A stretch of 64,000 nt of DNA from Symbiodinium natans (lineage: Eukaryota; Sar; Dinophyceae; Suessiales; Symbiodiniaceae). Position numbers and translations under genes: made by a program. Under the pieces are notes generated by a model, which worked only from the letters and a program-made list of their open reading frames with translations, did no database searches and was not told the origin of the DNA. The stretch spans positions 327,501 to 391,500 of the forward strand of contig CAJNDS010002082.1 of NCBI GenBank assembly GCA_905221605.1, in the 5' to 3' direction. Shown here one piece after another: positions 43,342-53,019 of the stretch (its first letter is position 1; each line of letters begins with the position of its first letter).

Positions 43342-43387
43342 ACCATAAAAAATACGAAAAAAAACCAGAAAAAATACGAAAAAAGAA
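43342..43387 (+). repeat. Right inverted repeat flanking telomere array
   Basis: ACCATAAAAAATACGAAAA, AAAACCAGAAAAAATACG and an A-run pair with the left arm with only a few single-base differences, so arms of about 45 bp enclose the telomere-type array. Confidence 0.85.
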
Positions 43388-46289
43388 CCATCAGCCAGCT
43401 TGGGCTACACAGCCACACCACTCAGGCTGAGCTCCACGGCATCAGTCCTACCAGACATCATGCGTCATGTCTAAAGTCTAAAGCTCAGAATATCCGCGTT
43501 CTTGCTGAGCCCGCTGCAAAGTCAAGGTCTTCAAGCAAATGCTCCTCAACACAAGGCGCTGTTGGTTCTTCAGCTTCATCCCTAGAAATTGCAAGGTCCT
43601 TCGCATCGCAGCGGTAGGCGTGAGACCTACGCGATCGTCTAATTATAACCCAACGAAGATGTGCCTTCTATGAGCGAAACGCGCAAAGCTCGTCTGTCAA
43701 GTTCGGGATGTCCGCGCGTGAACTTGATCATCTGCCGCAGTACTGACATCAAGAGGGCCCATTTGCGCACCTGGACTTTTCCAGGGGAGTCTTTGCAGCC
43801 TGGCGGCAAGTCCAAAGACCGAAGTTCGAAGAATCTCTTTCCGGAATGGAGCGGGTTCTTCAACTTGAGACCCTGAAGCCGCAACCCAAGCTCCCCAACT
43901 CATTTCCGAGACCTTAAAACCTGAACCCGAAACCCAAAGCTCACCCGGAAGCGTTACTTCGGCACAGACGCACGGACATGATTTTAGGCTGCAGCTCCCG
44001 GAGAACAAGTCGATCACGAGGCGCTCCTGTGGCATCACACCCACAGGTGCAACGAACGCAGAAAATGCTGTCCAGGAAAAACCGCGAGGACAAAGCGACA
44101 ACCCGATGTTAACATTCGGCGTGCATCAAAAAATAAGACATTCATCCAGCTGGCGTGGCATTGCCCGCTCGGCTACGAGCCTTAAATGGCGACGGCAGCA
44201 GGAGCTCGTCGAGCTGTTTCAGCAGTTCCTGTAGGCCTCCACATGCACACAGACACAGACATCCACCACACACGCCCGCACGCAGCCACACGGCAGCCGC
44301 ACTCAGCAGCACGCAGCCGCACGCAGCTGCTCTCGCGCGTGCCCAGGCGCACGAGGACAAGCACACGCGTGCGTGAGCGCACAAGCGCACAAGCGTAAAA
44401 GCACACAAGCACACGTCAAGAGCGCAGCCACAAGCCTTAACTCGCTTCAGGGCAAAACAAATCAGGATATCGGCCTTAACCTTCACGGAGAAGTACGCGA
44501 ATGTACTCCCCCAAGACATTGTCATCCACCATTTCCTGGATCTCCTCCAACATTGTCAAACTGTCATCAACCTTGCGAAGTCTTACGAAGTAGACCTTGT
44601 GCCTTTCAGCTATCATTGACCTGTTTGCTGCAGGTCGGCTGCACAGACTCCTCAGCCTCGACGTAGCTTAGGGCTCATGAAGGGTGTTGAGTGCACAGCC
44701 GGAAGCCGAAGACACAACAATTGAAGCTCGGGACCCAAAGACATATGACAACAATTCATCTCTTCCCCACGTAGAACAACCTTGCCCTACCTCCTGTTTC
44801 TCTGGATAACGAAGAACCAGGAGTGAACAACTTCTGCATCGCCAAGGAAACGCTTGCGTCCCTTCTTTATGCCCTCCCTTGCAGAGACAGCGATTTGTGA
44901 CTTAAAGTCACGTGTCACGGCGTCACGGGATTGCAATCCAGAATCCAGAACCTGCAAGATCCCAATGTAAGCACTGTTTGTCTTGCGGATTCGACTGTTC
45001 CACAGCTCACGGAGTACGGGACGGTGTCCAGGTTTAATTAGGCTTCGGCGTTTAGAGATCGGGCCTGCGATCATGCTTTGCTCGGGGCACTCCTCGCCGC
45101 GCAGCGAGCAGTCGTGCAACCGTACCACCCTTCTTTGAAGCTGCCAACGTCCGGCGACGTGTTATCTCGCCCAAAAGCACGAGCACGGTTCCTTTCGCAA
45201 AGAGGCGCCCAAAGATCGCTGGCGACAAGTGTCTGACGCGCGCGGAAATCCTGGGGGCGGCTTTCCTTCCAGGTCGTCGCTGCGCACGCGCATATGCCGC
45301 TCGCATTATAATTCGCCGAGTCCACGGCGCAATGCGCATTTCTCACACTCGTCGTCGAGCGCGCGGCAGGACAGGTTGCCATGTTCCTCTATCTTTCTTC
45401 ACTGCCGGGTTCACATCTCGAGGCGCATTTTAAACCTTGACATCTGCCGCAGACAGGCTGCCGGCAAATTTTCTCAAAATGTGAAACTTGACAACATAAT
45501 CAGCCTCCGGAAGAAGCTTCTTCTCACGCAGGAAGTCCTGGCAGGGCTCACAAGTGGAAGCCGAATCTCAGTCAAATCTGAAACTCGCGACGTCTCACTC
45601 ACAAGGCCGCAAGGTCACAGAGCGGCACAACGCTAAGGGATTGCAGGAGTGTTCTGGTGGCAAAACAAAGGATGAGACCCTAGACAACCTGCAAGATTTC
45701 CAGGGGTGGGAAAGACACTGACGCATGCACAATAAGATCTGGGTCCTGGAGGAACTAGTACGCGCGCGCGCGTACTGATGCGCCTGCACAGGCGGGCGAG
45801 TGCCAACACAACAGGGCCCATCAATTCAAAGTGGAACGCGTCTGCTTGAACCTCGTGCTCCTCAAGCTGCTCTGCAAAGTCCTGACGTAAACCAAAGGGT
45901 TTAGGGCTTAGGTTCAGGATCCCACCCCCCAGTCGCAGCAGTGCAATCGTCACACCGGGAACAAACTGTGTTGCTTGTGACCGTGTGGACTACTGAGGGC
46001 GTGACGCGGCGGGCAGAAAATCTGAAGATGGCTCTACCCTCTGGGCACTCAGATATGCGAATCCTGAGCAATCAATCGTGTCAAGTGGTCTCGGCCTCCA
46101 AGACTTGTAGCGCTGCAGAGCAGCATACCCCACATTACTCCGTGCTACAACACATGGCAACACTGCAACAATCTGCAGCACTATCCCAACCGACGATCTC
46201 TAGGCTTACAGTACAATTGCTTGATACAACAGGGTTTGCCAGAAGGGCAAGCCTGAGCAAACCGTGGAATGCGAATACAATATAATGAG
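43388..46289. other. Long stretch without recognised gene
   Basis: No domain was seen in any frame. It contains a CACACG-rich tract (44240-44410) and a CG palindrome (45757-45776). Confidence 0.35.
45757..45776. repeat. 20-bp CG palindrome
   Basis: AGTA(CG)6TACT is a perfect palindrome of mostly alternating purine-pyrimidine. Confidence 0.95.
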
Positions 46290-46590
46290 CCTGGCGTGTA
46301 AAATTCATATTTTTCTTTCTTCGTTCGTAAGTTATGATTGTGAACGAAATCATGACTTTTAATAATAAATCTATAATCTTGTAAGGATTTCTGGGTGGTG
46401 AAGAAAGAGAAATAGAAAAATCCCCAATAAAATCACTTCCAAGCTCATTAATATAGTAATTCTTGGTGATCCTTCAATAGGTCTTTTATCTCACGTTTTA
46501 ACTATTAATAACCGGGCTAATTAGTAAGTTATAATAAGGCCCGGGAAATTAGTACGGAGATTGAGGAAGGGAGCCTAAAGTTTTAAGTCG
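46290..46590. other. AT-rich compositional island
   Basis: Strikingly AT-rich compared with its surroundings (for example 46355-46540, with ATTAATATAGTAATTC and TTAACTATTAATAACC words). No frame is open for long and no gene was recognised. The composition would fit organelle-derived DNA or the 3' flank of the minus-strand gene that starts at 47262; neither is shown. Confidence 0.45.
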
Positions 46591-46685
46591 AAAGAAGAGC
46601 GGCCCCGATCAAGAATGCAATGGCCGGGCAAAGTTCTGCGAAGGCGGAAAGCTCCAGAAGTGATCCAATACGAAGCTCTCAGTGG

Positions 46686-47262
46686 TCAACGCATGTGCTT
46701 ATGCGAGAAGAGGAGCACCCTGAAGGCGAAGTCGTAGAGTTTTTCGTTTTGTAACAAGCGCTCCTCAACGGTTTCCTGCTTTGTGTATACCAGACCTGTG
46801 AGTTTTGAAGACATTTGGTTCAACATGCCCACCATTAATTCAACAAAGTCGCTTTGTATTCGCTGTCTGGTCGAGAGCATGGTCCCTGTCGTTCTTACTG
46901 CAGAAGTCATGCGAGAGGAAAGGCTTCCAGAAAATGGTGCGCGCAGCGTTGCCGACGAGAACTGCTTACTTATAGATGCATTTTTTTCCTTGTGAAATTG
47001 ATTTGCATCCAGGTTTCCAGGTTTCCAGGGCAAGAAATGCTTCAGTCATGTCCCAAATGTCTGCTGGGTCTGTCCCCCCTTTCCGGTTTGCAAGCTCCAT
47101 CACGTCTACGGCGTCCCTTTTTTGATAGGCTCGATGTGCTTCTGGTGGTCTATCCCGATATTCATAAGGGATTTGCCCCGTCCCAGGTCCGAGGTTGTGC
47201 AGAACTTGGTCTACCAACCATGCTGTGCTCATGTGTACGACACACTGTTCACAGTCGAGCAT
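46686..47262 (-). CDS. Hypothetical protein, two overlapping-frame exons
   Basis: The first frame starts with ATG at 47262 and reads protein-like sequence to about 47020 (for example DVMELANRKGGTDPADIWDM). A second frame from about 46985 to TGA at 46686 encodes a helical segment (FVELMVGMLNQM..., TVEERLLQNEKLYDFAFR). The frames are probably joined by a short intron near 47020-46985, where AG acceptors (CTATAAG, TAAGCAG) are present. No family was recognised. It lies downstream of the PARP gene on the same strand, within 190 bases of its stop, and could be a separate gene. Confidence 0.4.
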
Positions 47263-47450
47263 GATGTCCGCATGAGAATTGCAAGCACGTGCACTGTGAA
47301 CAACACTCAGTGCATTTTGTCAAGGCGATTGAGAAGATTACGACAGTGGAGCTTTCCCTGCCACAGATCAAACTTTGATCTGTAGCCTGGCATCCTTTCA
47401 GGATTGGCCACGCAGATAATAAAACCACTACCATCTGTCGACGAAATCCT

Positions 47451-49267
47451 TCAAATGCGTTTGTAGGCAATGAGGTACTCGGCATAGACACGGGTGTCGT
47501 GGTACACCACCATCTCTCGGAAGCGTTTCAGAGCCTTGCCTGTGTTCACCACCAAAGAGTGATGGTAGATCGGCCTGGCTGCATCACTTCCAGGAACCTG
47601 CGCGAGTTCGCGCCTCTGCCGGTTCAGGAAAATGGCTTCACCAGTCTCGCAGTCGTGCATGGCCCCCTCATCGCGGGTCAGGCCGCGGGTATAGATCGGC
47701 TTGCCACAGGTGGCCCGGACCACGAAGCAAAAGCACAAGCCCTCCTTGACAGACAATCGCTGGACAATCTGGAGAAGAAAAGAACACTTTAATGTGGATG
47801 CTTCCAAAAAATGAGCCCAAAATGGATCGACTACCCTGTAGGAACGTTGCTAGGGTTGCCTCAGTTTTAGAAACGACTGCCCGCGTGCATATTGAATATA
47901 CACACACATCCATCTGACAGGTACTGCAAGCATGGCGCGGCACCTTCAGAACGCGTATCATCATGATGTGTCATCAGCTATCTGAGGGCCAGCAGAATGA
48001 AAGACCATGATCGAGAAACAGCTCCTGTAATATTGGGGCTCTGGCTCGCAAAGCTTTCGCCCAACAAATGCTGGATTATTTGTCGTTAAGCAATTTCAAC
48101 CATAGCCATCCATTCAAGTCGCTCACGGACGTTTCTGCAGAAAACCGGATGCCCCAAGGATCTTGTCTTCGTAGACAAGCATGGCTGCTGACAAGTAACC
48201 GTGGTTGGCTCTTGATTGATGCTTGGAAACCCTGGACAACTACATGGCCCGACATGCAAAGCCAAAATATTTTTGTAGTTTTTGTCGAGTCATCACCACA
48301 GCAAATAAAAACAAACGTGACGTGGGAATGGTTGACGCCCAAGCGTCCAAATTCTGGACACCATTCTGAGCAAACAAAGCCTTTTGGAGCTCTTGGGCTT
48401 GGGAAGATGTCGCTGGCCGACAATATTGGTCCATTTTCTCCGCATCCTCGCACAAGTAACTGCCAGTCCCGAAGGCAGCAACACCAGATGCCAGGCGTTC
48501 GTTCATGCCGTTGTTCACGATCGGAAGGACGACTTCTGGCCTTTCTTCTCAAGATACACTCATCCATTTAAAGCACTGTAGGTCCCAGATGCGGCTCTTG
48601 GACAACGATACGTATTTTCATAACGGGGGATCACATGAACAAAAGTGCTGAACCCGGCAAGTGGCTTGGTGCCATGTAGCAGCATGACTCCACCAGCAGC
48701 CGTGTCAGCCTCTTGCATCAAAGGTTGGGTCCTCTCGTCAATCTTGGTGGATAGGACCATGTCAGCCCCCTCACCGGCTTTTTGCCTCAGTATCTTCAAG
48801 TCCCGCGCAACGTGGCGCCTGCCGCTGTCAAATTTCTGCCAAAGGTTGCAGTTCTCCAGCCGCCAGGCATGCTGCACTTCAAGGGAACTGTATGGAGGCA
48901 GCTTCTTTTCAGCATCATGGCCCTTCCCAAGTTCATGGGGCTGACTGACTTGCAAGAGACTGCTCAACACTTGAAGTTCAAGCTCCGCGGTGACCAATTG
49001 CACTTGGAAATGGCCATCTGTAAATTGGGCCTGCCAGCTCCAATACCGAGGAAAGAGGCTGCGAAACCCCATCCCGTCGAACAAGGAGACGCACTCCGAG
49101 CACACATGCAGGTCGATCTGTGTGCTTTGCACCAAGGTGAAGCAGACGCAGCAGAATGAATGATTGCGGAACTTCAGGTCCTCAACAATGGTGGTTTTGC
49201 TTTCGGCCTGCTTCGCCACCTGCTGGGAAAACATGCGTATTCCCTGTGCACTGTTCATCAAACTCAA
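47451..49267 (-). CDS. PARP-type ADP-ribosyltransferase
   Basis: Minus-strand exons of about 49267-48649, 48535-48372 and 47768-47451 together give a diphtheria-toxin-type (PARP) catalytic domain, which transfers ADP-ribose from NAD+ to proteins or nucleic acids. Exon 1 holds a Cys-rich segment (CCVCF...HVCSEC, perhaps zinc-binding), then LENCNLWQKF, the PARP motif before the donor loop, and the triad His in LLHGTKP. Exon 2 has NERLASGVAAFGTGSYLCED...DQY with the triad Tyr. Exon 3 has YHHSLVVNTGKALKRFRE and YAEYLIAYKR with the triad Glu, followed by the stop. All three H-Y-E residues are present, so activity (mono- or poly-) is plausible. Exon 3 follows a strong TTTTCTTCTCCAG acceptor. The exon 1 donor is not certain. 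The N-terminal extent is unknown. Confidence 0.8.
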
Positions 49268-49583
49268 TGGCCAGCATGGGGACCCCTATCATGCAAGTGC
49301 GATAAGTGGATTCTAGCAAGGCTGAACTGACACGGCGTGGTTCGTTTCTCTTTGCCCGCCTTGGGGGTGATCTTCAGAATCTGACACCAGTCGCGTAAGT
49401 GCTCGGCATTGTGTTGGTGGAAGCCGTGTTTCGAGTTTTTTCGAAGGCTTGAAGAAGAGTCCGACGAAGGAGTGCTGACCCGCAGCAGCCGCACCGCAGC
49501 AACGGTTTCTTGCTGCATGATGTCTTTGCCCCAAAGACCTCATGGGGCAGTTCATACCCCCCCGAATGAACCACCAAAGTAGC

Positions 49584-49901
49584 CTAAACCCAACAGCATG
49601 GTGATGGTTCCCGAAGTGGGAACCATTTCTTTTGCCATCCACCTGCATCTTTCAGCACTGGGTCGGACTCGAAGTTCCCCTCCCAGCGGTCGAAAATGCC
49701 GCCGAAGAGCTTCATGGTGACCTTCCGTCGAAACCAATTGAACCTGGATGGGATTACCTGTTCCCCGGTGATGTGGCAGTCGTGGCCCAGGAGACGAGCG
49801 TTACATGCCATGGGCTTGGCCACGTTGTCATATCCATGAGGTGAGACCGCCTGGCATCTTGCAAAGACCATGGTCAAGTAATCCATCTGCTTGGCATGCA
49901 A
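49584..49901 (-). CDS. Candidate exon between PARP and GTPase genes
   Basis: A minus-strand frame with protein-like composition, including PSRFNWFRRKVTMKLFGGIF and FDRWEGNFESDP. No domain was recognised. It could be an N-terminal exon of the PARP gene or a 3' exon of the GTPase gene, both on the same strand. Confidence 0.3.
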   Translation of the reverse strand: MHAKQMDYLTMVFARCQAVSPHGYDNVAKPMACNARLLGHDCHITGEQVIPSRFNWFRRKVTMKLFGGIFDRWEGNFESDPVLKDAGGWQKKWFPLREPSPCCWV

Positions 49902-50110
49902 GGAAGCTGCTTGATCCTCAGGTCGCCACCGCCCCTCTGACAGTCTATAGTAAACACAGACGAGGCACCGAAGTTAGAAATAATTATCCATGCCCAGTGC
50001 ACGCCAGTCAACTTGTCATTTTACTCCAGACAGTGATGATCCATTTTGAAATTTGCGGGGTAAGCCGTGCTAAGCCGTAGTAAACCGAAACCATTTGGTA
50101 ATTGCAACGG

Positions 50111-51543
50111 TCAGTCCTCCACCCACTGATCCGGAAATCCTGCCTTTTCTTGCGTTTTCAGCTTCCAGGCCAAGTAGTGGGCTGAGATGCCAATACAAAG
50201 TGACAAGGCGTCCTTCAACGTCTGGCCTCGAAGAATCTCCGCCGCCAAGCTTCCCGCCACAAAGCTGTGGACAACTGTCCAAGTTCGCCTCAGCACCAAA
50301 CAATCCGTATCTGGATCGTTCTTCAGATTGGTCCTGAGGATGTCAGGAATTGACACAGGCCGTTTCTCGTTCACCTGTTGCACGATTTCAGGTAGAATCG
50401 TCAGAAGCGACTTGCCTGGAAGGGCGCAATGGAGCCTGCGACGAACCAACTTGTTCTCTTCATGCTGCTCGGACAGCAACTCGCACAAACCTGACTAGCG
50501 GTATGCGATGCCACCCGTAATACTATTCATCGATTGTGCGAAGTCCGAACCTGATAGTGCGATCCCCTGCTGAAAATGCCACGGTTCTTCACACAAGTTA
50601 GACCGAGTCCGGATAAAAGTAAACACACAATGCAAAACAGCCACGAGAAACACTTCAACTGTTGATCAAAGACCACCTCCCCATCGATGTTCTTCCTTTT
50701 GTCCACCACATTGCAATCTGGAAAGGTCATACACCAAACGCCTCGAAAGGTCTCAGTCAGAAAGTTGGAATCATCATGAGTCCGCAAAAACTCCTTGGCC
50801 AGGGCTTCCTCGTTCGCTTTTCCTGTCCTCAACTGATTCAGTGGGCATAAGTTGTGCACAATCACTAAATACGGTCGTACACTGGTGCTGGATCTCGCAA
50901 TGCTGGCAGCGAAGGCTGTGATTGCTTGACTTGTGCTGCTGTTCTTCAAAGGTTCACGGGTGATGTAGATGATGGTGTTAGAGATGGTGAAAGCAATGGC
51001 TGGAAAGAACTCCGCCACCGCATCTCGTCTCTCTTGCTGCAACCTCCTTTCCTCGTCCGACAAACGCCAGCGGGATCCCAGGCCCATCAGAATCCGCTGC
51101 ATCAGCGGCAGGGTGCCATCGGTCCCCTCCACGTCAAAGAGCAACTTGGAGCCGGCGAGGTAGCAGCTGATGTTGCAGGTCACTGAGAGAGTGATGTCAC
51201 CCACATCGGTCTCGTTAAAATCGATGCTATACGGCACGGTCCCTGTGTAACCCAGAGCCGTCAGCAACTTGGTGATGAAGAAACTCTTGCCCGAGCCCGT
51301 AGGCCCAAGGCATGAGACTGAGAAGTAGGGTTCAATCTCATCAGCTTGACAGGACAAGGCTTTCAAGCTTTGCCTGTTGGCGGTCAGAGTCAGTTTGGGG
51401 CTCCTGTTGGTCAAGCCGATGACCTCATGGACTTCGGCCTCCTGCATGGCCAATCTTGCCTGCTGCATGACCTCTTCTGGGATCAGGACGATGTCGTCAT
51501 CGTCAAGAGGGGCATCGTCTGTGCTGCGAGTACATGCCGCCAT
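50111..51543 (-). CDS. GBP/dynamin-like GTPase
   Basis: Exons 51543-50652 and 50490-50111 join in frame to 423 residues. Residues about 76-83 are GPTGSGKS (P-loop), LLFDVEGTDG supplies the G3 D-x-x-G with the E typical of guanylate-binding-protein GTPases, and later strands (NTIIYITREPLKN, YLVIVHNLCPLNQL) fit the G4 region, although a classic RD or NKxD is not obvious. The second exon reads as the start of the helical part (SLLTILPEIVQQVNEKRP). The intron is GT-AG with GTTT at both ends. In other eukaryotes such large GTPases act in membrane remodelling and cell-autonomous defence; the role here is inference. The protein is shorter than usual for GBPs, so 3' exons may be missing. Confidence 0.65.
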
Positions 51544-52579
51544 CTTAAGAGTACCGACGACCGAAAAACCGAAAGCCGCAAAAAATCTCTAGTGCTGAAA
51601 AAGGGATCTTGTCCTGGAGAGCCTCTGCGGGAAATGTCAGGATGTCAAATGCGCAGCAGAAGGGCTGGACACTGGACACCCCACACAAAAGGAATGTTGT
51701 CATGGGCCGGGAAAAGAAGAAAATAGATATGAAACGACCAACCGAACATTCTCGCGGTTCATAGCACCTGAGAATGGGCGATCTCTGCGTTGTGGATTGC
51801 AGACTGACAGGCGGTCCGCATGGTTGCTCGGTTACTTTCACATGGACGGAGCGCATCCATGCGAATCCTGCCCGTCCGTGATCGTCCTATTCTAGTTCTT
51901 AAGCGCGCCAAGGATGTTGAGGTCCACGAAAAAATGCTCGTGTTTTTGCAGACGCGGCCGCGCGCGCAAAACCAAACACAACAAGCCCGCAGCGCTCGTG
52001 TCAGAGTCGCCAAAAATGGAGCGTGCTCGCTGCAACATTGCAAGATAGTGCAAGGTGTTGACGTGCCGAAGGTATGGGATCTCGTGGGACAAGGAGAAAA
52101 CGCAGAGAGTAGCCGAGTAATGGGCTGTCGTTGTGTGAGGTGCCGCACATTGTTTCGCCGAGGGCCCAGAGCCGCAGTGCTGTCCAACTTTGGGACAATC
52201 TTGTTTTTTCTCGGTTGGTCTATAGGCCTAGGCGTTATCGTTATCACATGGCCAGGCGTGCTTCGCTCAGCCAAAGGGGGAGTCCGCCGCGTTCCGGCAA
52301 GACATGCCTGCACCCGCGCATCAGCAACGTCGGCTTAGGCTGTCACACGCATGGGCTGCTTCAGTGAGCCTCAGGAAACGGACCCCATCCAGCGCAGGAG
52401 CTCCTGATCGCGTAAGGCACAAGGAACAAGCTAGACGTGCCATTGAAGGGATGGGGGGTCGACGGAAAAGATGGGCCTCGATGCGCACCAGCGGCTCTTC
52501 CTGAGACAAGTTACAAGCATGGTTGCAAGCAACACGGCGGATCTCTCTAATAAGTTCGGCAGCACGGAAATGTGCAAAA
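51544..52579. other. No recognised gene
   Basis: Spacer upstream of the GTPase gene on its strand, so it may contain its promoter or a 5' exon. No motif was recognised. Confidence 0.35.
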
Positions 52580-52632
52580 AAACGCAAGTGACACCAGTGA
52601 CACAACTTGTGTCACTGGTGTCACTTGTGTTT
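52580..52632. repeat. 53-bp palindrome
   Basis: Arms of 26 bp around a single C at 52606 (core GTGACACAACTTGTGTCAC) have one G/T-type mismatch. Each arm itself contains GTGACACCAGTGACAC, a short internal repeat. It ends in a GTGTTTCTTT-like tail similar to the palindromes at 3.5-3.9 kb. Confidence 0.9.
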
Positions 52633-53019
52633 CTTTGACATGCTCTGCGCAGAGATTCTTGGCACCCAGCCGCTTGGTCATCCTTCTCGAGGACGCACCT
52701 GGAAATCAAGATGAGTCGCTGCACAACGCCCTTGCGAGCGATCCGAGCTTCCGGCCAGAGTCGGCCAATGTCTGGAGACCTGAAGAGGAGCCATAGCTGC
52801 TGTAGCTGCCCCACCCGTAGCTACATCATGGACCCTGAACCCGACCTCCCGACCTTCCTTGGCCCAAGTGGTCTGGGCCAGCCGCGTTATCGACTGGTCC
52901 AGGTCCATTAGCAGCGTCGAAAAGGCACCAAAGTTCTGCGAGCGCACAAGCACAACGATGTCAGCGTGGAGTCGCATGTTTGTGTCTGCACCCCGGCGAG
53001 CGAAATATCACACAACCAT
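52633..53019. other. 3' flank of the STT3 gene
   Basis: A minus-strand frame at about 52977-52800 (for example FGAFSTLLMDLDQSITRL) looks protein-like and could be an extra exon or part of another gene, but it has no family match. Confidence 0.3.

Noticed and set aside
48068-48571. Plus-strand 167-codon frame opposite the PARP exons
   Set aside because: The minus strand here carries the conserved NERLASGVAAFGTGSY motif; the plus frame is its shadow.
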